Shown one piece after another: positions 44,926 to 53,417 of a DNA stretch of 64,000 bases (position 1 is the first letter of the stretch; each line of letters starts with the position of its first letter). Source of the DNA: Metabacillus sediminilitoris (GTDB lineage Bacteria > Bacillota > Bacilli > Bacillales > Bacillaceae); NCBI RefSeq assembly GCF_009720625.1, contig NZ_CP046266.1, positions 2,799,501-2,863,500 on the forward strand. Direction: 5' to 3'. A model generated the notes under the pieces. The model did no database searches. It was given only the letters and a program-made list of their open reading frames with translations, and was not told the DNA's origin. A program made the position numbers and the translations under genes.

Positions 44926-46713
44926 ATGACAAAATACACAAATCGAACTGAAGTGCCAATCCAGGAAAAATGGAATTTATCAGATTTATATGCTAATCAA
45001 AGCAAATGGGAAGAAGATTATCGAGTAATTGAAAAGAAGGCTGAGAATCTTAAAGAATTTGATGGTCAAATTGGAGATGGACCATCGTTGTATCAATACT
45101 TAAAACAAAAAGAAGAATTGTCTTTTCTTTTAAACAAAATGTATGCTTACGCAATGCTAAAAGTGGACGAAGATACGAGAGACACGAATTCACAAGCATT
45201 GTTAGAAAGAGCAAAGCGCCTTAATGTGAATGTTAGCGCTTCAACGTCTTTTTTTATGCCGTTCTTATTAAGTTTAGATGAAGCTAAATTAAAACAATAC
45301 ATAGCTTCTGATCAACGGTTAATATATTTTGAAGATGATTTAATGGAATCGTTTCGTTATAAGGACCATGTATTAAGCAAAGAACAAGAAGAGGTTCTAT
45401 CACAACTAGGGGAGGCTTTATCATCACCAGGTTATATATTCGGTATGATAAATAATGCCGATATTAAATTTGGAGTCATAACGAATAAGAACGGAGAAAA
45501 TGTTGAGCTTACAAGGGGAATGTATGCAAAATTAATTGAGGATGAAGACCGAAAAAAGCGAAAAGAAGCTTATAAAGCTTATTATCAGCCATATGTGCAA
45601 TTAAAAAATTCGATTGCTTCAACACTTTCAACTGCAATAAAAAATAATGTTACATTGGCAAAAATTCGTAAATATCCTTCAGCTTTAGAAAAAGCTTTAT
45701 TTGGTGACAAAGTACCAAAAGAGGTATATGAGAATCTCATCACAACAACTAAAAACAATCTTACTTCACTTCATGAGTATACTCGAATTCGCAAGGAAAA
45801 GTTGAAAGTAAACGAGCTTCATCAATATGATATGAGTGTTCCTCTCGTTAATGGAGTAATGAAAGATATTCCTTTTGATGAGGCGTATAGGATTATGTAT
45901 AAGGCCTTATCACCTTTAGGTGAGGAATATATCAAGATCTTAAAAGAATTTAAAGAGTCACGATATATAGATGTTAGAGAAACACCTGGCAAACGTTCAG
46001 GCGCATACAATCTTGGCATTTATGGTGTACATCCGTTTATACTATTAAATCATCAAGATGATTTAGACAGTCTATTTACTCTTGTACATGAATGTGGTCA
46101 TGGTGTTCATAGTAAGCTTAGTTCACAGCACCAGCCGCAAATAACTGCACGATATAGTATCTTTGTTGCTGAGGTTGCTTCAACCGTGAATGAAGTCCTT
46201 TTAATAAACTATTTATTAACAAATGAAACAGATCAGAAAGTTCGACAACATTTACTTAATCACTTCATTGATCAATATAAAGGTACATTTTTTACTCAAG
46301 TCATGTTTGCAGAGTTTGAAATGCAAACACATGAAATGGCAGAAAAAGGTCTGCCGTTAAATGTAGAGATCTTCAATCAAATTTATGAAACATTGTTCAA
46401 AGAATACAATGGGACCGAAATTGTTTTAGATGATGAAGTAAAATATGGATGGTCTAGAATCCCTCATTTTTATCGACCATTTTATGTTTATAAATATGCA
46501 ACTGGATTTGCTTCGGCGATCCATTTAGCAACGAAAATACTTGAGGGAGATCAGAATACACTGAATACCTATATAGAATTTTTAAAAAGCGGTAGTTCAG
46601 ATTATCCCCTTGAGTTATTAAAAAAGACAGGTGTTGACTTGACAACACCATTCCCAATTGAAAATTCCTTAAAACGCTTTGGTGAGTTAGTTGGGGAGTT
46701 TTCAAAACTATAG
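44926..46713 (+). CDS. pepF: Oligoendopeptidase F
   Basis: A 595-residue M3-family metallopeptidase. The zinc motif is HECGH with His388, Glu389 and His392; the third ligand is expected in VAEVASTVNEV. The N-terminal domain (about 1-200) is helical, as in PepF. It cleaves oligopeptides of about 7-23 residues in the cytoplasm. TAAGGAG precedes ATG 44926. It is a single gene; no terminator was recognised immediately downstream on the plus strand, the hairpin at 46833 being better suited to the minus-strand gene. Confidence 0.95.
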   Translation: MTKYTNRTEVPIQEKWNLSDLYANQSKWEEDYRVIEKKAENLKEFDGQIGDGPSLYQYLKQKEELSFLLNKMYAYAMLKVDEDTRDTNSQALLERAKRLNVNVSASTSFFMPFLLSLDEAKLKQYIASDQRLIYFEDDLMESFRYKDHVLSKEQEEVLSQLGEALSSPGYIFGMINNADIKFGVITNKNGENVELTRGMYAKLIEDEDRKKRKEAYKAYYQPYVQLKNSIASTLSTAIKNNVTLAKIRKYPSALEKALFGDKVPKEVYENLITTTKNNLTSLHEYTRIRKEKLKVNELHQYDMSVPLVNGVMKDIPFDEAYRIMYKALSPLGEEYIKILKEFKESRYIDVRETPGKRSGAYNLGIYGVHPFILLNHQDDLDSLFTLVHECGHGVHSKLSSQHQPQITARYSIFVAEVASTVNEVLLINYLLTNETDQKVRQHLLNHFIDQYKGTFFTQVMFAEFEMQTHEMAEKGLPLNVEIFNQIYETLFKEYNGTEIVLDDEVKYGWSRIPHFYRPFYVYKYATGFASAIHLATKILEGDQNTLNTYIEFLKSGSSDYPLELLKKTGVDLTTPFPIENSLKRFGELVGEFSKL

Positions 46714-46832
46714 GTATTATTATTTGACATCTCATCTTAAGAGAATAAAAACCGAGAAAAAACCTGCTAAATATTAGTAAGCCATTCTCTTTTGAGGTAC
46801 CTATATAAAAAATAGCATATATAAAAACAAAT

Positions 46833-46873
46833 AAAAAAGCAGTGTATTTCGCAAGTGAAATCTCACTGCTTTT
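46833..46873 (-). terminator. Intrinsic terminator of the haloperoxidase-like gene
   Basis: Stem AAAAGCAGTG / CACTGCTTTT with an inner ATTTC/GAAAT stem. On the minus strand the right arm runs into TTTTTTATTT. It lies about 150 bases past the stop of the gene at 47024. Confidence 0.7.
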
Positions 46874-47023
46874 AGGATCACATCCATAAATGTCATACCC
46901 AGAAGTATTCAATTGACTAGTCGATCTGTCCGTTAAAATGAGATAGATTTTATACATTTTGAAAATCATGAATGGATGAAAAATGTGTCGATTTTGGCTC
47001 AAAGACAAATTATCATTATTTTG

Positions 47024-48580
47024 TTATTTAATATTAATTGTAGTTCCGTCAAATTTGGTCAGAGAAAATCCACTAAAGCTTTCATTGTAGGTTTTTCTAT
47101 AGTCCCTAAGAATCTCTATTGCGACTGCTTCCCCTAATTTTAAGCCCTCAATTCCATCAGAACGCCAATGGACACCAGCAGTATCTCTACCTAGTGCTAT
47201 ATTAGATGCAAGTTTATTTAATTCTCCGCCTATTGTCAAAGGAGTTCCTACATAAGGAGTTAAAGAAGATCCATCAGAAATTACTGCTACTGGATTTGGA
47301 ATGACGAATGATTCATTAAAAAATGCTTTAAGAACCGTAACCCCTGCTCCAGCAATACAAGCGTGCCCCGCAGGATAGGCAGGATGAGTAGGGCAACCTT
47401 CCGGATACGCCATTGGTAGCAAATAAGTTCCAAACTCATTGAAAACTTTATAAACAACCTGAGAATCCAATAGTTCTTTATGAATGGGATAACAAGCTTT
47501 TCCTATTAAATGATTATGGACGCGCCCACCAAATTCTTCTGGTCGAAGTCTCCGATGAATTAAGAATTTTTGAAACCAAGCAGCCTCTAGTGCAACACGA
47601 GTTACCTTAGTAACTAAATCTAGAATATGAGCTGCACCAAAGGTGACAAATCCTCCCTCAGTTGTTGAATTCAGGTACGGATTCGATTGATCAATTGCTC
47701 CTTTTCCAAATCCAAGTAGAATTAAACAAGCAGAAAGAGGAGCTTGGTAGGTGAAGTCTTGATGAACATATTCAGATAAATCGCGGCCATTACGAATATA
47801 ATAAGATTTAGGATCTAATTTCTGAGCAACAGGAAGTTCTCCATTCTGAATGTTCAACCATTCATCATAGGAGGTCATGTGATCGGATCTAGCTGCTGTA
47901 GTACGATATTGCTGAGTAATTGTTCCTGCTCCAAAAGGAATGTCCATCCAAAGAAATTGCGAGATATATGGTCCTACGAGGTCACCGGGTGTATCCCCGC
48001 GGAACAAAGTCTCTGTCGTAACGGCTCCACTCACTTTTGGTCCACGAAAATCTGATAGTCCAGAAATTTCAGTTGCCGCCGCTATCGTGAGAGGGTTCGT
48101 ATTATATTCTGATAATGGTACATCACGAGTGAGGGCCTGCCAGTAAATTTCTGCCATTTCACCTGCCGCCCACGCACTATTAAATGCGGGTGGTACAGCT
48201 AGACTCATTTTATGACAATCAGCTCCGAAAAGATCAAATACATAAGCTGCTTGTGGATTCGCAAGCTTTACAACACCTCCCATTGGTATGGAATTATAAT
48301 CGGACAATTTACCAGAGTTCATAGCTTTAATAAAGATATTATAGGAATTAATGTCCACTTCCCCGAGTGAATTATGAGGTAAACCTTTTGAAAAGTTTCC
48401 AATTTTGTTAGGAAACAAATATTCATCACCATTACATTGATGATCTAAAAGGGGAGCCTCCATCTGATATTGTGCTGCTTTATATCGAACCTTGAATGCC
48501 TTATCATTACGCTTTTCGGCATTTAAAGGGCCAATGACACACTTTTTTTTCTTGCTTTTCTTGTCTCTTTTTTTCCCCAC
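47024..48580 (-). CDS. Vanadium-dependent haloperoxidase/PAP2-like protein
   Basis: A 518-residue protein with the three PAP2/vanadium-haloperoxidase motifs near the C-terminus: FLIHRRLRPEEF (about 340), HPAYPAGHACIAGAG (about 400, with the motif-2 His) and GRDTAGVHWRSDGIEG (about 465). These residues coordinate phosphate or vanadate. The N-terminal 20 residues are very basic and Lys-rich (MGKKRDKKSKKKKC), not a signal peptide. Homologues with this arrangement are annotated as vanadium-dependent haloperoxidases, but most lack proof of halide oxidation and act only as acid phosphatases. GTG 48580 follows AAGGTG by five bases. It is single and surrounded by decayed DNA. Confidence 0.75.
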   Translation of the reverse strand: MGKKRDKKSKKKKCVIGPLNAEKRNDKAFKVRYKAAQYQMEAPLLDHQCNGDEYLFPNKIGNFSKGLPHNSLGEVDINSYNIFIKAMNSGKLSDYNSIPMGGVVKLANPQAAYVFDLFGADCHKMSLAVPPAFNSAWAAGEMAEIYWQALTRDVPLSEYNTNPLTIAAATEISGLSDFRGPKVSGAVTTETLFRGDTPGDLVGPYISQFLWMDIPFGAGTITQQYRTTAARSDHMTSYDEWLNIQNGELPVAQKLDPKSYYIRNGRDLSEYVHQDFTYQAPLSACLILLGFGKGAIDQSNPYLNSTTEGGFVTFGAAHILDLVTKVTRVALEAAWFQKFLIHRRLRPEEFGGRVHNHLIGKACYPIHKELLDSQVVYKVFNEFGTYLLPMAYPEGCPTHPAYPAGHACIAGAGVTVLKAFFNESFVIPNPVAVISDGSSLTPYVGTPLTIGGELNKLASNIALGRDTAGVHWRSDGIEGLKLGEAVAIEILRDYRKTYNESFSGFSLTKFDGTTINIK

Positions 48581-48904
48581 ATTATCACCTTATTTGTTTG
48601 ATATGTTTAAACACCTAAAATCTATTATTCTTAAATACTCTTAAGTGCTTAATTCACTAACTATTGAAATGTACCATTCCATCATATGCAGTCCCAATAA
48701 GCAGGGGACCTGATGAAACGAAAATTAGATTATAGGGGAATATTAATCAATGGAAACCTAAATTCAAACTGCGTTTTGCGGATAGTAGAAACGAACTCCT
48801 GCTCAACGACTGTATTTTAGATAATGAGTATGATTTAAACGAAATTATATATTTTGATAATATTACATAAAAAATATGGTGAAATCTGAAGAACAAATGG
48901 GGAA
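48581..48904. other. Gene-poor stretch upstream of the haloperoxidase-like gene
   Basis: About 320 bases. One frame, 48748-48870, stays open for 40 codons (WKPKFKLRFADSRNELLLN) without a start or family match. It looks like a gene scrap. No other feature was seen. Confidence 0.3.
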
Positions 48905-49300
48905 ATGCCAATAATAATTAGACAGATGGAAGTAAATGATGCAGAAAACATTATTGTGTTAAGTAATAAAATTGGCGAGTCTGGCTTTTTGCTGTATGAA
49001 CCTGATGAAAGAAATACAACTACCGAACAACAAAGAACATAATAAAAAGAACTATATCTGGAAAGAAAACAAACTTGTTGGCTTTATCACAACGTTAGGT
49101 GGCAATTTAAAACTGAACCAACATTCTGTATATCTTGTGTTGGGTGTACTTGGATAGTATTAAGTACAAGGCAAAACAACTATATTATTTAAACTAGGGT
49201 TTGAGAGGGTAAGGTAATAAAAATATCAAGAATAGAACGTACTGTTATCAAAAATATCATTAAGAATTTCAACCTATATAGAAAAATGAGGTTTATCTAA
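48905..49300 (+). pseudogene. Broken GNAT acetyltransferase
   Basis: ATG 48905 opens MPIIIRQMEVNDAENIIVLS, the usual N-terminus of a GNAT enzyme, ending early at a TAA near 49042. Another frame continues with WKENKLVGFITTLGGNLKLN and QHSVYLVLGVL (49039-49157). A third part, near 49220-49300, reads SRIERTVIKNIIKNFNLYRKM, matching the GNAT acetyl-CoA-binding C-terminus, and is cut by TAA. Several frame changes and a stop mark it as dead. The frame after it stays open to about 49402 without recognised homology. Confidence 0.65.
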
Positions 49301-49548
49301 GAAGTTCATCACCCAAAATTTAATATCGATGAAAAAGGGATGTTAATTGCAGCTAATACATTAGGTGTCGCAACATTAACATATTTAGAAAATAATAATT
49401 AACAACAAAAATTAATATAACTACTATGAAAATTAAATTATGTAAGGAAGAAAAGAAGGCAATACTAAAGAAGACGCAGCTCATTCATTTTTAAAAAAAG
49501 GAGAGCGCCTGATTCATAGGCAATTAAAAAGCTAATCTTTAGACTGGA

Positions 49549-50772
49549 TCAGGATGCTTCTGTTTCTGTCAGCGAAACGGTGTAGCCTAAGCTTTCAAGT
49601 CGTCGAAGCGAATGACGTACAATTGATTGTGCTCTTTGTTTATCAAAGTAGTCTTCACCTAAGTCTACATACATTTCTTTTCGTGTTAAAAGATAGTAAC
49701 ATATTCGCAATATGGCATGAGAGACAACAATAGCAGCGCGTTTTGTACCCTTGCGGGCAGCTGTACGTCGATACAATGCCCCAAGGTAGTTTTTAGATCC
49801 TCTTACTGAGTGAGCTGCTTCTTGTAAGGCTGATTTTAAATATTTATTCCCTTTCTTAGTTTTGGAAGATTTTCTTTTACCAGCACTTTCGTTTTGTCCT
49901 GGAACTAACCCTGCCCAAGAACACATATGAGCAGCGCTTGGAAATTGATTTTTAACATCAGTTCCAATCTCAGCTAGAATCTGTTCTGCCATACGGGTAG
50001 CGACACCTGGAATTGAATCTAAACGTTCAACGTCATCTTGATAAGAACTCATTCTTTCTGCAATTTCATTATCAAGCTTCTCGATTTGATCTGTAAGAAA
50101 ATCAATGTGAGTGATAATTGTTTTAAGCATCATTCGCTGATGAGGGCTAATGTAGCCTCTTAATGCTAACTCTAGTTCCTCTTTTTTCTTTTTCAATGTT
50201 CTGCGAGCGAAGCTTGCGAGCTTTACGGGATCATCTTCTCCATCAGCAATCGCACGAAGCATCTCCATAGCGGAAACACCCTTAATTTGTGACACAACTG
50301 AACCCAGTTTAATGTTAGCACCTTCTAACACTTTTTGGATTCGATTTTGTTGTCTCGCCCGTTCTTGAATGATACTTCTACGGTATCGAACTAATTCTCG
50401 TAATTCTCTTTGATCTCGATTGGGAATATAGCTAGCTTTTATTAATCCATGACGAAGAAGCTTCGCAATCCACTCAGCATCATTTACATCAGTTTTCCGT
50501 CCAGGAACAGCTTTAATGTGTTGTGCATTGACTACTAAAAATTCAATTCCCTCACTTTCTAGTAAATTCACAATTGGCTTCCAGTATACGCTGGTGCTTT
50601 CCATGGCAACATGAGAACAATTGTGTTCCTTAATCCAGTCTAATAGTTTTAACAAAAACACGGTTTTCGTTGAAAAAGTTTGAATCTCCTTTCCTTCTGG
50701 TGTAAGAATACATGCGGTGATAGAGTCTTTATGAACGTCCATCCCACATGCTCGTTCAATGATTACATCCAT
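49549..50772 (-). CDS. IS110-family transposase (DEDD recombinase)
   Basis: A 407-residue transposase. The N-terminal RuvC-like domain has the DEDD residues Asp12 (GMDVHKDS), Glu58 (VAMESTSVYW), Asp95 and Asp98 (GRKTDVNDAE). The C-terminal Tnp_IS110 domain has LDSIPGVATRMAEQIL and AGLVPGQNESAGKRKSS, where the Ser is the expected catalytic nucleophile. It is intact with no frameshift, so it could be active. The family inserts through RNA-guided recombination using a bridge RNA from the non-coding end. It lies beside a dead GNAT gene. Confidence 0.93.
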   Translation of the reverse strand: MDVIIERACGMDVHKDSITACILTPEGKEIQTFSTKTVFLLKLLDWIKEHNCSHVAMESTSVYWKPIVNLLESEGIEFLVVNAQHIKAVPGRKTDVNDAEWIAKLLRHGLIKASYIPNRDQRELRELVRYRRSIIQERARQQNRIQKVLEGANIKLGSVVSQIKGVSAMEMLRAIADGEDDPVKLASFARRTLKKKKEELELALRGYISPHQRMMLKTIITHIDFLTDQIEKLDNEIAERMSSYQDDVERLDSIPGVATRMAEQILAEIGTDVKNQFPSAAHMCSWAGLVPGQNESAGKRKSSKTKKGNKYLKSALQEAAHSVRGSKNYLGALYRRTAARKGTKRAAIVVSHAILRICYYLLTRKEMYVDLGEDYFDKQRAQSIVRHSLRRLESLGYTVSLTETEAS

Positions 50773-50779
50773 TTTAATT

Positions 50780-51050
50780 TTCCTCTCTACGACATATTAG
50801 TGGAGGCTGGTGCAACAACCAGAACAGGGATTAATCTACTATGAGTGCTTCCGCAAGGGAGCAACAGTCAGTGGTGCACCGTGGTCGAAGGAGTCAGACT
50901 AAAGGGTGGGCTCTAACGCACCATAGTTTATCGACCTTCCTCTCCCAGCCGTAGAATCAGTATTGACGGTTCTAGACCATTTTCATTCTCTGTGGTGCAG
51001 CGCTGATTTTTGCGCTGCATGGGCGGCTAAAGGGTCAAATCAACACATTT
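50780..51050 (-). ncRNA. Candidate IS110 bridge RNA region
   Basis: The non-coding end upstream of the transposase is markedly less AT-rich than its surroundings and rich in inverted repeats. These include a perfect GCAGCGC/GCGCTGC hairpin (50997-51018), TGCTTCC/GGGAGCA (50846-50863) and two interleaved pairings, GGTGC/GCACC and GGTCGA/TCGACC, which could form a pseudoknot. In IS110-group elements this end encodes the bridge RNA in the transposase direction. No loops were matched to target or donor DNA, so this is inference. Confidence 0.5.
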
Positions 51051-51060
51051 GAAAACCAAC

Positions 51061-51515
51061 TGTATTGGTAGGTCCTTTATTTTTCAAAAAATTATTATTG
51101 TGGCTTGACCGTATAACAATTATCTCAGCTTATCTAAAAGGATTCGCAGAAACTATACTAAAATTTTTAGAGTGATTTATTGTAGATTGATAATTTATTC
51201 ATATAAGTTAGTTAAATAAAGTATACGATGGAAATGGATTTCTCTTGTTGATTATCTGTAAGAACTAGATAATTTAATGTTAAGTAGTTATTTTTAAAAT
51301 GGTGAAGTCAATTTAAAAAGAAAAACGATTATATAGAAATAAACACAATATTTTTTTATATTAAAAAATCAATAAAAATTCTTTTTAAAAGATGAGGTTT
51401 TTGAATGAATATAACTTAATCAGGCGCAAATCCAATAGAAGTTGCAACTTAAAAAAAGACATTTACTGATATATGAAAAATTATTTTTTGAATTGTAAAA
51501 AGATTAAAAAATAAA
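51061..51515. other. AT-rich gene-free stretch between the IS element and the TRAP operon
   Basis: About 450 bases without a supported gene or strong signal. Regulatory signals begin at the sigma-A promoter (51516). Confidence 0.4.
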
Positions 51516-51545
51516 TTGACAAAGATAAAAACCGCAGATTATAAT
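51516..51545 (+). promoter_or_regulatory. Sigma-A promoter of the TRAP/sugar-acid operon
   Basis: TTGACA (51516-51521), an 18-nt spacer and TATAAT (51540-51545) are exact consensus hexamers. The predicted start near 51552 gives a leader of about 230 bases that carries two operator-like palindromes and a cre site. Confidence 0.75.
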
Positions 51546-51562
51546 CAACTTAAGAAATTCGT

Positions 51563-51588
51563 AAACAGAGTTTTACATTATAAAACAA
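51563..51588. promoter_or_regulatory. Palindromic operator-like box, copy 1
   Basis: AAACAGAGTTTTACATTATAAAACAA: the core GTTTTAC-ATT-ATAAAAC is an imperfect palindrome. It is identical in 25 of 26 positions to the box at 51668. It lies just past the predicted transcription start. The IclR regulator at 59409 is a candidate binder. Confidence 0.6.
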
Positions 51589-51667
51589 CTTCTTCTAGAG
51601 TAATTGACACCAATGAAAACACATCATTCAAAATTTTTTAATAGGAATCTTTTATTCTTATTTTTAA

Positions 51668-51693
51668 AAACAGAGTTTTATATTATAAAACAA
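51668..51693. promoter_or_regulatory. Palindromic operator-like box, copy 2
   Basis: AAACAGAGTTTTATATTATAAAACAA, one base different from copy 1, 105 bp downstream. The spacing of two boxes (about ten helical turns) would allow looping by a dimer-of-dimers regulator such as an IclR protein. Confidence 0.6.
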
Positions 51694-51743
51694 TGAGTGT
51701 TTTTTATTATGGTGACGATAGAAGAAGTTTTTTTATACTTACA

Positions 51744-51759
51744 ATGATAACGCTTACAA
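51744..51759. promoter_or_regulatory. Catabolite-responsive element (cre)
   Basis: ATGATAACGCTTACAA matches the Bacillus cre consensus WTGNNARCGNWWWCAW at all defined positions. It lies between the operator boxes and the dctP ribosome site, where bound CcpA would block elongation when preferred sugars are present. Confidence 0.8.
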
Positions 51760-51780
51760 ACAAAAAAGGGAGGTTTTTTC

Positions 51781-52806
51781 ATGAAAAAAAGGAAAATGTT
51801 TGGATTTGCTGCAAGTATAACTCTTGCGGGGGCTGTTCTTCTTGCAGGGTGTAGTAGTGAGGGGACCAAAACGAGTGGATCTGGGGTTGAAAAGAAAACA
51901 ATCAAGGTTGCACACTATTTTGCTGATAATCATCCCCAAAACATTGCACTAAAGGAAAAATTCAAAAAAATAGTTGAAGAGGAAAGCAATGGAGAATTAG
52001 AAGTACAGATTTATGCGAACAGTACTTTGGGAGCAGAAAAAGAATTTTACGATGGTGTCAGAAATGGAACAATAGAAATGGGTATTCCAGGTTTAATCAT
52101 GCAGGCGGATATACCGAAGATGGGTGTTCCTGAATGGCCATTCTTATTTAGAGATTTTGAACATGTAAAAAAAGTTTTAAATGGTCCTATTGGTGAAGAA
52201 ATAACAGCAGAGTTGGAACCTAAACATGGGGTAACACCATTAGCTTGGAGTGCGAATGGATTTAGAATGGTTTCAAGTAACAGAACGATTGAGAGTATGG
52301 AAGATTTTAAAGGATTACGACTCAGAATGCCAAACATTCCAAATTACATAAAATTAGGTGAAGCACTTGGAACAAATGTAAGTCCATTGCCGATTTCAGA
52401 AATATTTACTGCACTGGAACAAAAAGTTGTCGATGGGCAGGATAACCCAATTGCAACTGTAAGGAATTCAGGATTCTACGAAATTCAAAGTGACGTACTA
52501 GAATCAAAACATATGTTTAGCCCTAATATTTATATCGTTAATACCAAATTTTTTAATAGTTTGACGGAGGAGCAGCAGCAAATTATTAAAAAAGCAGCAA
52601 AAGAGGCAGCAGCCTATGAATTCGATTTATTAGAAAAAGGTTATGAAGAAGATAAAAAGTTCCTTCAAGATAATGGTATTAAATTTACTACTCCTGACAA
52701 GAGTTTTTCAGAAGATATGTTAAAAGCAAGTCAACCTGTATATGATGATATTTTTGCGGAAAATGAATGGGCAGAAGAACTCGTCGAAAAAATTAAAGCA
52801 GAATAA
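51781..52806 (+). CDS. dctP: TRAP transporter substrate-binding lipoprotein DctP
   Basis: A 341-residue lipoprotein: signal peptide with lipobox LAGC (acylated Cys24), then a DctP/TAXI-type fold (VAHYFADNHPQNIALKEKF, ANSTLGAEKEFYDGV, GLRLRMPNIPNYIKLGEALG, VDGQDNPIATV with the conserved Gly-Gln). The conserved Arg that binds a carboxylate is probably in LRMPN. It captures an acidic solute at the outer face for the DctQM membrane unit. GGGAGG precedes the ATG. It is the first gene of the operon behind the promoter, operator boxes and cre site. The ligand is probably an aldonate or similar sugar acid, from operon content. Confidence 0.9.
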   Translation: MKKRKMFGFAASITLAGAVLLAGCSSEGTKTSGSGVEKKTIKVAHYFADNHPQNIALKEKFKKIVEEESNGELEVQIYANSTLGAEKEFYDGVRNGTIEMGIPGLIMQADIPKMGVPEWPFLFRDFEHVKKVLNGPIGEEITAELEPKHGVTPLAWSANGFRMVSSNRTIESMEDFKGLRLRMPNIPNYIKLGEALGTNVSPLPISEIFTALEQKVVDGQDNPIATVRNSGFYEIQSDVLESKHMFSPNIYIVNTKFFNSLTEEQQQIIKKAAKEAAAYEFDLLEKGYEEDKKFLQDNGIKFTTPDKSFSEDMLKASQPVYDDIFAENEWAEELVEKIKAE

Positions 52807-52841
52807 AGAATCTAGCTTTAGTTGGGAAGGAGAGACAAAAG

Positions 52842-53417
52842 ATGGATAAAATTTCTAAATTTTTAGAAAAAACGCTAAACATCATAATGGCTTCTGCCTT
52901 AGGAATAATGGTCATTCTTGTTTTTGGTAATGTTGTTCTTCGATATTTCTTTAATTCAGGGATTACTTGGTCAGAAGAAATGTCACGCTATCTCTTTATT
53001 TGGTTAACATTCTTAGGTGCTATTGGCGCATTTAAAAACAAAGAACACTTAGGTGTTGACATGGTGATCAAACGACTTCCAATTAAGGGGAAAAAAATTG
53101 TCCTTATAATAGGTGATTTGATGATGTTATTCGTCCTTTTACTGATCTTGGATGGCAGCTGGAAGATGACATTAATTAACATTGATAGTAAAGCTCCTGC
53201 TACTGGAATGCCTTTAGCATTTGTATATGGTACAGGCATTCTTGTAAGCGTTTCAATGGGTTTAATCATTATCAACAACTTATATAAAATCATTTTTAAC
53301 AAGATAAAAAATGAAGAATTAGTCATGATAAGTGAATCAGAAGAGTTAATTTCCCTCCATGGTGATGCATTTATCTCAGAAGATTATATAGATAAGAAGG
53401 AGGAGAAGCACGGATGA
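52842..53417 (+). CDS. dctQ: TRAP transporter small membrane subunit DctQ
   Basis: A 191-residue membrane protein with four hydrophobic segments (about 13-35, 50-67, 85-105, 125-148) and the family motif NSGITWSEEMSRYLFIWLTFLG. It pairs with DctM. GGAAGGAGAG precedes the ATG, and its end overlaps dctM by four bases (ATGA). The C-terminal 40 residues are acidic and hydrophilic, longer than in minimal DctQ proteins. Confidence 0.9.
   Translation: MDKISKFLEKTLNIIMASALGIMVILVFGNVVLRYFFNSGITWSEEMSRYLFIWLTFLGAIGAFKNKEHLGVDMVIKRLPIKGKKIVLIIGDLMMLFVLLLILDGSWKMTLINIDSKAPATGMPLAFVYGTGILVSVSMGLIIINNLYKIIFNKIKNEELVMISESEELISLHGDAFISEDYIDKKEEKHG

Larger units (their letters stand above)
49500..51060 (-). 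mobile_element. IS110-family insertion sequence
   Basis: The element comprises the transposase gene (49549-50772, minus strand) and about 280 bp of GC-richer, highly structured non-coding DNA upstream of it (50773-51050). That layout is the IS110 subgroup, with the long non-coding end 5' of the transposase. No terminal inverted repeats or target duplications are visible, as expected for this family. End coordinates are approximate because I cannot define the junctions from one copy. Confidence 0.75.

Noticed and set aside
46454..47008. 184-codon minus-strand frame across the end of pepF
   Set aside because: It overlaps the certain pepF coding sequence and contains the terminator hairpin at 46833, so it is not a gene.
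49490..51080. Terminal inverted repeats or target duplications of the IS element
   Set aside because: None were found at either end, which is normal for IS110; the ends are therefore left approximate.
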